Positions 1-11,753 of a DNA stretch of 64,000 nucleotides are shown here, in pieces; within the stretch, counting starts at the first letter, position 1; each line of letters starts with the position of its first letter. Below the pieces are notes generated by a model. That model made no database searches and had not been told where the DNA came from. It saw nothing but the letters and a program-made list of their open reading frames with translations. The stretch is from the NCBI GenBank assembly GCA_039707655.1, contig CM077665.1, forward strand, positions 442,431,531 to 442,495,530. Reading direction: 5' to 3'. Source of the stretch: Elymus sibiricus. Lineage: Eukaryota > Streptophyta > Magnoliopsida > Poales > Poaceae. The position numbers and the translations under genes were made by a program.

Positions 1-425
1 GCGACAAGACCCCACAGCCGGTGGGCCTCTGGCCGACCGGAGATGCTACCCGCCGGGTCCCCCCAAGTGTCCTATACCCATATTGTAAACCGGGGGGTTG
101 GCCTATAAAACCCCCCGGTGCTACGCCATGCAGGGGGAGACGCGGCTCACACCCACACACACTCACGGAGAGGAAAGACAAGCTCCCCAGCCCCTTCTTC
201 CTCCTCCATCCGACAGCTCAAGGAGCAACCATTGTAGTCCTCTTGGATAATCAACTGGACAAGCAAGACTAGGGGTGTTACCTCCCGCGGAGGGCCCCGA
301 ACGTGGGTACATCGGTGTCTCGCTCCGCTTGTCCCCAATCCCGTTTTCGGAGCCCAACGATGTCCTTTCGGCCCTAACCACACTCGATTAGCCTACCCAT
401 GGCATCTGTCGTGATAAAACGACGA
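1..425 (+). repeat. LTR-like fragment of an unassigned retrotransposon
   Basis: The stretch has a TATA-like box (CTATAAAA, 103-110), then a CT-rich leader, a GGTGTTACCTCC-type segment near 275-290 and an end in ...CGACGACA near 425. This resembles the U3-R-U5 order of Gypsy LTRs in grasses. The left end lies outside the window and I see no partner LTR or TSD, so family and orientation (+ from the TATA box) are inference. Short ORFs here look like chance frames. Confidence 0.45.
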
Positions 426-1692
426 CAAGTAGTGACTTCACATACTAATAGTATAAGCACTAAAATTTATTGGAGGTTAGAAAACATAGCATTGGTCACT
501 TGAACAATTCATGAAAGAATATTGAAGGAAGAGAGATTTCACATATAAATATACTATCTTGGACATCTTCTATGATTGTGAGCCACCATCAATTATTTTC
601 AAACTTGATCAAGTAGTTGACGTTGGACAAGGAAGACAACGTAATGGTTATGTTTGCTTATATTCACATAGAAGTTATATTGTCATGGATCTTCTAACAT
701 GTGGTGCTTGCTTAGGATCTTTTGCTGGCCAAAAATTCGTACTAAGCAGAGATACTACTTGTGCATCCAAAACCCCTAAACCCAGTTTCTTGCCATGAGA
801 TTCCACAATATCTACCTATGGATTGAATAAGATCCTTCAAGTAAGTTGTCATCGGTGCAAAAAGCAATAAAATTGCCCCTAAATATGTATGATCTTTTAT
901 TGGAAGGGAAAATAAGCTTTGTACGAACTTGTGATGGTGAATAAATAAAAGCGATGGACTGCATAATAAAGTTTGCTATCACAAGGGGCAATATAAAGTG
1001 ACGTTCCTTTTCATTAAGAGATTGCACACCCAAAAATAAAAAGCGCATGACAACCTCTGCTTCCCTCTGCGAAGGGCCTATCTTTTACTTTTATGTATTT
1101 CTACATTTACTTTTATGCAAGAGTCAATAATGTTCATTCCTATTCCAATCTATTAATTCTTTAGTTGCCAAGCATCATGTGGTGGGGAAAGATCCATGCA
1201 CATATCCAGTTGGATATAGGTGATCATGATTCATTATTGTTGACATTATCCCTGAGATAAATAAGTTGGGAGGCGGAACATTAAGCCCCTATCTTCCTAT
1301 GTGTTTGATTGAAACTACTTGTTCTAAAAATATGCCTTGAGTGTTAGCAATCATGGAAGACTACATGATAGTTGAGTATGTGGAATTTGCTAAATCAAAG
1401 ATCTTACATAGACCCTTCCTGAAAATAAGATGAATTTTAATTGTTTGATGATTGAAAACATAGTTTGCTAGTTTTCAAGAAAGTTTATGGTCTATACTTT
1501 AACATGTGAATAGCTTTTTACTTGATCATGAGAAGTTCTATGAGAAAAGAGTTGTTGTTTTATTATGCTAGAAAAAGTGATTGGGAGTAACATTGATCAA
1601 TCTTATATACTATGCTAGCATTCACACTTCATAAATTATTTATTTTGTCATTTACCTACTCGAGGACTAGCAGGAATTAAGCTAGGGGATGC
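426..1692 (+). mobile_element. 3' untranslated internal tail of a Gypsy retrotransposon, ending in a polypurine tract
   Basis: This AT-rich, non-coding DNA leads directly into the 3' LTR at 1693. It has the layout of the long post-pol region of abundant Triticeae Gypsy families: a CTCTGCTTCCCTCTGCGAAGG-like segment near 1050-1078, a CTCGAGGAC...AGCAGGAATTAAGC segment near 1660-1682, and a purine-rich run ending at 1692 that would act as the polypurine tract. Family likeness is from memory of wheat Gypsy elements. The 79-residue ORF at 559-798 has no recognisable domain. The upstream coding part is missing. Confidence 0.7.
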
Positions 1693-3237
1693 TGATACGT
1701 CTTCAACGTATCGATAATTTATGAAGTATTCATGCCAATATTCTACAACTTTCATATACTTTTGGCAACATTTTATATTATGTTTTGGGACTAACTTACT
1801 TACCCAGTGCCTAGTGCCAGTTCCTGTTTTTTTGTGTTTTTTGTTTCGTAGAAATTCCATATCAAACGAAGTTCAGACGCGATAAAAATATACGGAGATT
1901 TTTTTGGAATATATGTGAATTTTGGGAAGAAGAATCAACGCAACACGGTACCCGAGGGAGGCACAAGCAAACAGGACGCGACCAGGCGGGTGGCCACGCC
2001 CTGATGGCTTGTGCCTCCCCCTTATGCCGGTTGGGGCCCTTCTTTCGTCGCAAGAAAGATATTTTTCCGATAAAAATCCCCTAAAAATTTCAGACCGATC
2101 GGAGTTACGGATCTCCGGATATTTAAGAAACGGTGATGGGTCAAAAACCAGCAGCAAAACAGGAGAGAAAGAGAGAGAGAAAGAGATCCAATCTCGGAGG
2201 GGCTCTCGCCCCTCCAGGGGCCACGGAGGCCAAGGAACAGAGGGGAGAACCTCTCCCCATCTAGGAGAGGCCATGGAAGAGGAAGCCTAAGGGGGGAGAC
2301 TCTCTCCCCCTCTCTCTCAGTGGCGCCGGAGTGTTGCCGGGGGAACCATCGCCGCGGTGATCGTCTTCATCAACATCACCGTCTTCATCACCTTCCTCAT
2401 CTCTTTTCAGCAGTCCACTCTCCCGCACCCCACTGTAATCCCGTACTTGAACATGGTGTATCATGCCACATATTATTAATCAATGATGTGTTGCCATCCT
2501 ATGATGTTTGAGAAGATTTATGTTGTCCTTTGGGTTGATTGATGATCTTGATTGGTTTGAGTGTATGTTTTATTTTGGTGTTGTCCTATGGTGCCCTCCG
2601 TGCCGCGCACACGTGGGGGAATTATCGCTGTAGGGTGTTGCAATACGTTCATGATTCGCTTACAGTGGGGGCTAGAGTGACAAAAGCTTACAACCAAGTA
2701 AGGGGATTGTTGCGTATGGGAGTAAAGGGGACTTGATGTTTAATGCTATGGTTGGGTTTACCTTGATGATTTCTAGTAGTTGCGGATGCTTGCTAGAGAT
2801 CCAATCATAAGTTCTTATGATCCAAGTGCAGAAAGTATGTTATCTCATGTCTCTCCCTCATATAAAGGTTCAAGAATGATTACCGATCTGGTTATCAATT
2901 GCCTAGGATGATTCCGCACACCATACCATCATTATTCCACACTCGCTATTTGTAATATATTGTGATATATTCTAACTCTATTGAGTGCAGTAACTATTTT
3001 TCATATTTTGGTTCTCCAATATCATGCAAAGCTATCCTGTTTATACCCACAACGCAGTTTTATTTCTCATTACTAGATAGAAGCAAACGTTCGGTGTATG
3101 TAGAGTCGTATCGGTGGAAGATAGGACTTGAGAGAATATTGATCTTACCTTTAGCTCCTTGTAGGTTCGACACTCCATACTTATCACTTCCATCTTTGGA
3201 AAGTGCTACGATGATTCCTTGCACTTGGGGATTATCA
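1693..3237 (+). mobile_element. 3' LTR of a Triticeae-type Gypsy element
   Basis: The 1,545-bp LTR begins TGATACGTCTTCAACGTATC and ends CTTGGGGATTATCA, so it has canonical TG...CA ends. It follows a polypurine tract, which sets the + orientation. The 5' LTR and most of the internal region are not in the window. DNA after 3237 belongs to the MULE/PMD array, and the 5-bp target duplication cannot be checked without the other end. ORFs inside (for example 1922-2290) are frames through LTR DNA. Confidence 0.8.
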
Positions 3238-5100
3238 CTTACCAGATCGACATCAAGTCATGGATGTCCACATGAGATCCGTCAACGACAACGAGTTGTA
3301 GACGCTGGTGGTCCTCCACCTCAGTCTCTGTACCGTCTGCTAGATCGATTGATGGCCTTCAAACGTTAAGCTTCAAACGTCTAGCTCTGGCCAGCCACCT
3401 TAGGTACTCTCTGAATGCTTCAGGGTCGTGTTGTGCCGAAGGTAGGCTCTCCTTTGCCTGCATCTAGTCATTTATGTGAGACAGGTGCAACGTGGCCCAG
3501 TTCTGCTGACTCTTCATCTTCCTTATGTTCGTCTTGCAACGGAACAAGACGAATGGGATATTCGGATGTGAAAGGCAATGTCCATATAGGACATGTCGAC
3601 AGATTGAGTGATGCAGTGCGTACGTATGGAGCTCTCGGTTAGTACAGGAGATTGCGGTCGGGATTTCCTGTAACCGTCTGAACTGCCGACACACCCATTA
3701 TGGCATATAATGATCCACGATAAAGAAGCATATCAGAGCGCACTTCGAACGCCACACCTGCTGACCTTCGTAGCACATCGGGTCCAATGCCAGCTGCCCA
3801 TTCTCCAGATTGTCATACGGAGTCCAGTCCACCTGCAAAAAACAGGCACGGCGTCAAGTTCCATCTAGGAACGGATGGATGACAAACATGCGTCATCCTT
3901 ACCCTCACTTACCCGCGTGTGAGTTAGCACATCAAACAACCTGATGTTGATCTTGCCAGACAGCTGCGTGTTGCCGACGAGATTCTTTGCATGTAGAAAA
4001 AGTTCAGAGTAAGTCGGGCCAACATCGTACTAAAGGTACATAGACAAATTGCATTCTGGGGCGGCTCGGGTCTGGGTCTGCACACGGGAACATGAGCCCA
4101 AGTCCACACTTGCAACAAGATCATGCACCCTCTAATGTTCGACTTGTACTTCAAATGGAGGCATGCCTCACATAGTTTACGATACAACCAGACAAGGGCA
4201 GCAGATCTCCAGCTAAACTGCCCAGCTCTCTTCCAATCAGTCAAAAGCTGGAGCCAGATTCAGGAATTGTAGTCTCTGGTGCCGTCTGTGAATACCATGC
4301 CCCCCAAGACATACAACGCATACGCCCTTGTGAACATCTGGACGACCTCATCAAAAGCATCTGCAGGCGGGCCTTTCCTGAAGTTTGCTTCCAGCCATAC
4401 GAACGACACGCCTGTCTTCAACCGCATCTTTGTATTCTTCATCTGCTTTGACACACCGTCTTCCCCGGGCTCTAGGTCGCCAGATAGTGGCACCTATTTC
4501 GTCGCGAGCTTCTTCTTCCAACCTGGTGGAAATGAGTCGTGCTTCACATCGAGTTTGGACTCAATTCGTGACTTCCACATGTTTGAATCGGTTATTTCGG
4601 TGACGGGTTTGCCGGTGACTGGTAGTCCAGTTATGCGTTTGGCATCCTACAGTGTGATGGTCATCTCTCCGCATGGCAAGTGGAAAGTATGAGTATCGGG
4701 CCTCCAATGGTCCACATGCATGATAGCAGATTGTCGTTGAATACAGGCAATCCTCTGCGCAACATTGTGATGAAGGCAGCAACCGTGCTTCTCGAAAATA
4801 ATCTGTGTACCTGTCGTCGTATGCCATGTTATCGATGTCGTGAGACCGCATACGTAGTGGTCTCAGGTCCTGTCATCATGAGAGCAACGAAAGATGTTAG
4901 TGACAGATAAAAGCTTGCTTGAACTAGTTGCATGTAATGACAAACAATGAGACGGGTACCTGTCCTTCCATGGTTCTATGACCGTGATGTGAGAGATCAT
5001 AGAAGCTGTCTGACACCATGTCCATGTAATCTGCGGGGTTAGGCGGTGGCAGATACGGTGGACCATCAGCCTAAGCCGCTATTCTGTTGTGAACAAATAA
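3238..5100 (-). pseudogene. Plant mobile domain (PMD) pseudogene, array copy A
   Basis: Read on the minus strand from about 5100, the broken frames carry recognisable PMD landmarks. These are a segment beginning MRSHDIDNMAYDDRYTD (near 4851), a HWRP-type segment with an FHLPCGEMTITL-like stretch (near 4700), a block starting TGVSFVWLEANFRKGPP (near 4410), and LYRKLCEACLHLK with LLQVWTWAHVPV (near 4180-4080). The frame changes several times and has stops. One intron still shows GT-AG borders (about 4959 to 4870, 90 nt). The PMD (MAIN/MAIL family) is known both as a host domain and as a passenger in Mutator-like elements; it lies just downstream of the transposase here, so a transposon origin is favoured. 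The C-terminal end fades out between 3650 and 3240. Confidence 0.65.
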
Positions 5101-5159
5101 CATCATGTTAGCACAGCAAAAGAAATTTCATGCCACTAATAAGAGAGGCACAACAAAAT

Positions 5160-8100
5160 GACCTATTTATTTCAAACTCCCCACTCCACACGTGGCTCGA
5201 CCTCCGCTCTTCACGAATCACCCCTATGCCCAAACCCTCTTCGGCCAGCTAAAGCTACAGTGCCCCTTCGCATGTTGCCCGATGCTTCGGCAGACACACC
5301 CTCCGCCAAGGCCCCTCGCTCTCTGGCGGCTTCGACAGTCCTCATTTCGCAGGTAAACTTCTTGGTGTTTATGTGTCTGGTCTTATGACAAACGGTGCAC
5401 CGGTTCTTTGTGTGTGTCTCGTATGCGAACGCGTCATACTTATTGCTCTTACGCTTCATCTTGTCCATCTCCATCTTGAACCTCTTCGACTGTCGTCGGC
5501 CACACGCGGTGATAACAAGAGCAGTGTTCGGACGGAACTCTTTGCTAGTGTATGCGGGCCACCAAGCAGGGTCCAGGTATGGCTTAAACCTCGTGGACCA
5601 GGTAAGCTCCATGGCCTCTATGTTGTAATACGGTGAGACCATATTATCCCAATTCAAAGAGTGCTGCATGCATGCCACCATCTGATGCGAGCATTGGTCA
5701 TGCTAAACCCTTTTACTATGGCATCTGCAAGTTTTGTTGGCAAGGTTCACCTCATTAATCCGACCGCCCCATGGTTCCCCAACACTGTTCTGGCAGCCCG
5801 CCTCTTCTACCAAGTAATCATGTTTCACCATATCGTACGTACTAGCCTTCTGACCAACATAAATGATCTGTTGTGTCTCTAGCCGCCCACTGACTTTTCG
5901 AGGCCACCAATGGTCACTTTAGTTGCCATCGCCATCTGTGTGACATGCGCTGATGGAGCGCTTAATGGTAGACCACCATGATATCCAGTACTCATTGCAC
6001 TTGTCGAAGGTGAAGGTCACCATGACGGCTACTGGGAGCCGCCTTATTCCCTTCAGAATGGCATTGAAAATCTCAGTCATTTTGCTCGTCATGTGGCCGT
6101 ACCTTCCCCCCCCCCCCCCTTCATCGAAGGTGCGAGCCCACTTCTCCTTCAAAGGAATGTGGGTTTGTATGAAATTGAAACCCTCTTTGGGGACAACCTT
6201 CATGAGGTGTTTCAGCCTTTGCTCAAACATGGACGACTCAAATTCCCCGCGCAGAAGCTTCAACGCGTCAGTGCAGTCTTTGTTGTTTACCTTTGAGTAG
6301 AAGTTCTGAGCGAAATGCCGCACGCACCATCTGTGAATTCTACATCCGGATAACCTTCTAACTGGTCGCCTACTGCATTGATGATACTAGGGTGCCGGTC
6401 CGATATGATGCATGGTGGCCTATCAGCACCAAGGACGTGCACCCGCAGAAGATTCAGGAACCATTCCCAGTTGGAATTGTCTTCCCGTTCGACGAGGGCA
6501 AAAGCAAGGGGCACAAGCTGATTATCGCTGCCACGGGTTATGGCCACCACCAGCATGCCTCGGACCTTGCCAGCAAGAAACGATCCATCAACCGAAAGGA
6601 CTGGCTTGCAGTGACGGTATGCCTCCATGCACGCTCCGAATGCCCAGAACGCCCTCCTAAAAGCGGGAATCTCCGGTCCCACCCCTCTGGGCTCTTCTCT
6701 GGGAAGCCCCATTGGTATCCCTCCACCTCGTACACCATTCATGGATTGCGGGCCTTTAGCAGTTGAAGTTGTTTCGGGAGCACACCGTATGACTCCTCCC
6801 AGTCACCATACACCATCTTCAGAGCGAGCTGCTTAGCCCTCCAGGCCTTTCCGTAGTTCACATCATACTCAAATATCATGCTTATGTAATCCTGCAGCTG
6901 TGATGCGGATTGCGTCAGCTACTTGGCGATGGCATGTTTCAGGCACTGGCCGATAAGTTCAACGTAAGATGTCGGTGATGAGCTTCTATGCGGTCGCGCC
7001 CACATCGATGCAATCCTACGCAGCTAACGATCTTCCATCGATCGTCCAGTTTGCACTTCCGGACACAGACCTTCCAGAGAAGCCCCGCTCACTGGTCTGA
7101 CACTGCACCTCGAATCTCAATTTTTTGTATGACTTGTGGACGCGGTAAGGCCGACAGTCCCGCACTACGTACTCCTATAGCCATATCTTTATATCTAGTA
7201 TTGAGTTGAACACAAGCCCTAGATATATCGAAGGCTTCAACCTCAGATTTATCTTCTCCTCTTCAGCTGTCTGAGGCCTTGGCACAACCAACGGCTCCAT
7301 ATCATACATATCTTGCTCCGCTACAACTGCTAGGTCAGCGCCGCTTAAATCTCTAAACTCATGTGCGCTCATGTCTCTCTGGTATACGGTGCGGAAGAGT
7401 ATCTTTTTCAACAAGCTGAACTGGAATTCATCGGCCGAACCTTCATCATCGGAGTCCTCTGCCTGTGTCATCAGGTATTTCAACGTGGCCTCGTGCCCCC
7501 CCTCTTCGGAAGTAGCATAACTAGCGTCGGTAAGTTCATCCGAAGCAAAAGCAGTTTGCTGAGCGCGTAATTCCATTGAGATTTCTATGAGTGGAAGCTC
7601 CGGGGCCATTCGTTCAAAAACCGGCTTATCCTTTGTCTATGCATATGCATCCACCTCTTCCGCAACCTCTTCTTCCTCGAACCGAGTCCTTTCTGACGAA
7701 CCTGCGTCACTGTTGTCGTCGTTGCCTTCAGTTTCTTATGGACCGTTGTTCAGATCAAAATCACCACCCACATCTCCATTAACAACATCATGTGTTGGAG
7801 GGGTGCTAACTTCTACCATGAGTTAACTCCCGGTCATGGTATCGTAGATCTCTTGACTGCCTACACTATGGCTGCCTACTCCTGACCTACGGCCGTGGCC
7901 ATCACAGCCTACCGGCACGCAATTGAGATCTATGTCATAGAGGTTATGACCTGGCTGGAGCACTGCATATATAACAAGGATCTTCATGCAAGATTCACCG
8001 ACCATTGCCTTGTAGTTAGCCCAAACATAAGCCTCTGCCAGGGGGATCATCGTGCAGAACGACCTACGGCCTATGTCGGCGTTATACCCTCCTTCCAACC

Positions 8101-8480
8101 TTACTACAGAACTTTCTTTCACATCCATCACTTGCATCACTTTATCAACAAATTCAGCAAGAGTTGGATCCTCAGGAAAACACCACGCACATCTTTGGGT
8201 GTTCACAAACTCCACACCATTGCTGACAGATTGCATGTTAAGAGCACCGCCGTGATGTAAATGCACTACATTACGATACGCCATCCTACATAGAAAGGCA
8301 ATATAGCCAACATTAACCCACGTCAGGTGTGACAGGCCCGGCATGCCATAATATATAAAAAGGATATGCACTAGTTGGCACCCTCCTATTACCTAATGAT
8401 ATGTCATATACAACCGATAGACATCCTGCAAAGTTGATTCGTAAAAAGATTGCCTGCTGCTTTGCGCAGATCTAGTTAAT
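5160..8480 (-). pseudogene. Mutator-like element (MULE) transposase pseudogene, array copy A
   Basis: Minus-strand pieces occur in the order of a MuDR/MULE transposase: N-terminal region (8371-7823; the frame opens with GTG, not ATG), an acidic linker and a second piece (7609-7175), a weakly conserved MuDR-type zinc-binding part (about 7140-6970), the catalytic domain (6742-6287 then 6323-5919), a SWIM-like Cys/His cluster (about 5750-5690), and a C-terminal zinc knuckle (about 5440-5390). Two acidic catalytic positions are visible: Asp in LSVDGSFL (codon 6589-6587) and Asp in IISDRHPS (codon 6400-6398). A frameshift splits the catalytic domain near 6300, and a 14-C run (6106-6119) sits in its coding sequence. 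There is no intact ORF, so the copy cannot encode active transposase. I could not define terminal inverted repeats. Confidence 0.75.
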
Positions 8481-8735
8481 GCCGCGTGGCCTCAGCTCTT
8501 CTAGCGATGGGGGTTTGGGGTTGGACGGAGGTTGGTACGATGAGGGTATGCGGCAAGGCAGTGTATGGAAGGGCCAGGGGTAGTCGCTGGTGTACGAAGC
8601 CTGCCTGAAATGGGTGCCGGGTCAGTGGGGAACAAGGACAGGAGGGAAAGGTGACGGGGACGACGAGGTGGGTGACCTGCGAGTGCTGCGGATTCGGAAA
8701 ATAACGCTAGGAAAGCGACTTGGGTGACTAGATAT
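8481..8735 (-). mobile_element. 5' flank of MULE copy A, joined to copy B
   Basis: This GC-rich stretch matches the DNA upstream of the copy B N-terminus at about 23290-23545, so it belongs to the element's 5' region. The match ends near 8735, where the sequence changes abruptly to the 3' part of the next array member (AGATTGCGGTCGGGATT at 8736, also at about 3649). That is the array junction. Confidence 0.55.
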
Positions 8736-11700
8736 AGATTGCGGTCGGGATTTCTTCTAACCGTCCGAATTGCCGACACACCCATTATGGCATATAATGA
8801 TCCATGATAAAGAAGCATATCAGAGCGCACTTCGAATGCCACACCTGCTGACCTTCATAGCACATCGGGTCCAATGCCAGCTGCCCATTCTCCAGATTGT
8901 CATACGGCGTCCAGTCCACCTGCAAAAAAACAGGCACGACGTCAAGTTCCATCTAGGAACGGATGGATGACAAACATGCGTCATCCTTACCCTCACTTAC
9001 CCGCGTGTGAGTTAGCACATCAAACAACCTGATGTGGATCTTGCAAGACAGCTGCGTGTTGCCGACGAGATTCTTTGCATGTAGAAAAAGTTCAGAGTAA
9101 GTCGGGTCGACATCATACTGAAGGTACATAGACAAATTGCATTCTGGGGCGGCTCGGGTCTGGGTCTGCACACGGGAACATGAGCCCAAGTCCACACTTG
9201 CAACAAGATCATGCACCCTCTAATGTTCGACTTGTACTTCAAATGGAGGCATGCCTCACATAGTTTACGATACAACCAAAGAAGGGTAGCAGATCTCCAG
9301 CTAAACTGCCTAGCTCTCTTCCAATCAGTCAGAAGCTGGAGCCAGATTCAGGAGATGTAGTCTCTGCTGCCGTCTGTGAATACCATGCCCCGCAGGACGT
9401 ACAACACATACGCCCTTGTGAACATCTGGACGACCTCATCAGAAGCATCTGCAGGTGGGCCTTTCCTGAAGTTTGCTTTCAGCCATACGAATGACACGCC
9501 TGTCTTCAACCGCCTTTTTGTATTCTTCAACTACCTTGACACACCGTCTTCCCCGGGCTCTAGGTCGCCAGATAGTGGTACCTGTTTCGTCGCGAGCTTC
9601 TTCTTCCAACCTGGTGGAAACGAGTCGTGCTTCACATCGAGTTTGGACTCAACTCGTGACTTCCACATGTTTGAATCGGTTATTCCGGTGACGGGTTTGC
9701 CGGTGACTGGTAGTCCAGTTATGCGTTTGGCATCCTACAGTGTGATGGTCATCTCTCCGCACGGCAAGTGGAAAGTATGAGTCTCGGGCCTCCAATGGTC
9801 CACCATGCATGATAGCAGATTGTCGTTGAATACAGGCAATCCTCTGCGCAACATTGTGTTGAAGGCAGCAGGCGTGCTTCTCAAAAATAATCTATGTACC
9901 TGTCGTCGTACGCCATGTTCTCGATGTTGTGAGACCGCATACGTAGTGGTATCAGGTCCTATCGTGGTGAGAGCAACGAAAGATGTTAGTGACAGATAAA
10001 AGCTTGCTTGAACGAGTTGCATGTAATGACAAACAATGAGACGGGTACCTATCCTTCCATGGTTCTATGACCGCGATGTGAGTGATCGTAGAAGCTGTCT
10101 GACATCATGTTCATGTAATCTGCGGGGTTAGGCGGTGGCAGATCCGGTGGACCATCAGTCTGGGCCGCTATTCTGTTGTGAACAAATAACATCATGTTAG
10201 CACAACAAAAGAAATTTCATGCCACTAATAAGAGTGGCACAACGAAATGACCTACTTATTTCAAACTCCCCACTCCACACGTGGCTCGACCTCCGATCTT
10301 CACGAATCACCCCTATGCCCAAACCCTCTGCGGCCAGCTAAAGCTACGGTGCCCGTTCGCATGTTGCCCGATGCTTGGGCGGACACACCCTCCGCTAAGG
10401 CCCCTCGCTCTCTGGCGGCTCCCCTGGCGGCTTCAATAGTCCTCATCTCGCAGGTAAACTTCTTGGTGTTTATGTGTCTGGTCTCATGACAGACGGTGCA
10501 CCGGTTCTTTGTGCATGTCTCGTATGCGAACGCGTCATACTTATTCCTCTTACGCTTCATCTTGTCCATCTCCATCTTGAACCTCTTCGACTGTCGTCGT
10601 CCACACGCGGTGATAACAAGAGCAGTGTTCGGACGGAACTCTTTGCTAGTGTATGCGGGCCACCAAGCAGGGTCCAGGTATGGCTTAAACCTCGTGGACC
10701 AGGTAAGCTCCATGGCCTCTATGTTGTAATACGGGGATGCCATATTATCCCAATTCAAAGAGTGCTGCATGCATACCACCATCTGATGCAAGCAGGGCTC
10801 ATGGTAAACCCTTTTCCTATGGCAGCTCCAAGTTTTGTTGGCAAGGTTCACCTCATTAATCTGACCGCCCCATGGTTCCCCGACACTATTCTGGCTGCCC
10901 GCCTCTTGTACCGAGTAATCATGTTTCACTAGATCGTATGTCCTGACCTTCTGACCAACATAAATGATATGTTGTGTCTCTAGCCGCTCACTGACTTTTC
11001 GAGGCCACCAACGGTCACTTTAGTTTCCATCGCCATCTGTGTGACATGCGCTAATGGAGCGCTTAACGGCAGACCACCATGATATCCAGTACTCATTGCA
11101 CTTGTCGAAGGTGAAGGTCACCATGACGGCCACTGGGAGCCGCCTTATTCCCTTCAGAACGGCATTGAAAATCTCAGTCATTTTGCTCGTCATGTGGCCA
11201 TACCTAGCCCCCCCCCCCCTTCATCGAAGGCGCGAGCCCACTTCTCATTCAAAGGAATGTGGGTCTATATGAAATCGAAACCCTCTTTGGGGACAACCTT
11301 CATGAGGAGTTTCAGCCTTTGCTCGAACATGGACGACTCAAATTCCCCGTGCAGAAGCTTCAACGCGTCAGTGCAGTCTTTGTTCTTTACCTTTGAGTAG
11401 AAGTTCTGAGCGAAATGCCGCACACACCATCTGTGAATTCTACATCCGGATAACCTTCTAACTGGTCGCCTACTGCATTGATGATACCAGGGTGCCGGTC
11501 CGATATGATGCATGGTGGCCTCTCAGCACCAAGGACGTGCACCCGCAGAAGATTCAGGAACCATTCCCAGTTGGAATTGTCTTCCCGTTCGACGAGGGCA
11601 AAAGCAAGGGGCACAAGCTGATTATCGCTGTCACAGGTTATGGCCAGTAGCAGCATGCCTCGGACTTTGCCAACAAGAAACGATCCGTCAACTGAAAGGA

Positions 11701-11753
11701 CTGGCTAGCAGTGACGGTGTGCCTCCATGCACGCTCTGAATACCCAGAACGCA
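8736..11753 (-). pseudogene. MULE/PMD pseudogene, array copy B, 3' (PMD + catalytic) part
   Basis: This segment aligns along its length with copy A positions about 3648-6652, with scattered substitutions and small indels. It holds the PMD part (about 8736-10240, including LYRKLCEACLHLK near 9270 and TGVSFVWLKANFRKGPP near 9500) and the transposase C-terminal, SWIM and zinc-knuckle part (10300-10929). In this copy the SWIM motif keeps its Cys-x-Cys ... Cys-x-His spacing near 10800. Part of the catalytic domain follows (11265-11656). A 12-C run interrupts the coding sequence near 11208-11219. It ends abruptly at 11753 in the middle of the catalytic region, against a second copy of the same region. 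Frames are broken throughout. Confidence 0.7.

Noticed and set aside
2321..2343. Primer-binding-site-like TGGCGCC...GTTGCCGGGG inside the 1693-3237 LTR
   Set aside because: It has a short insertion relative to the real site at 16438-16421, lies in the middle of an LTR, and GCCGG-rich stretches are common there; coincidence is likely.
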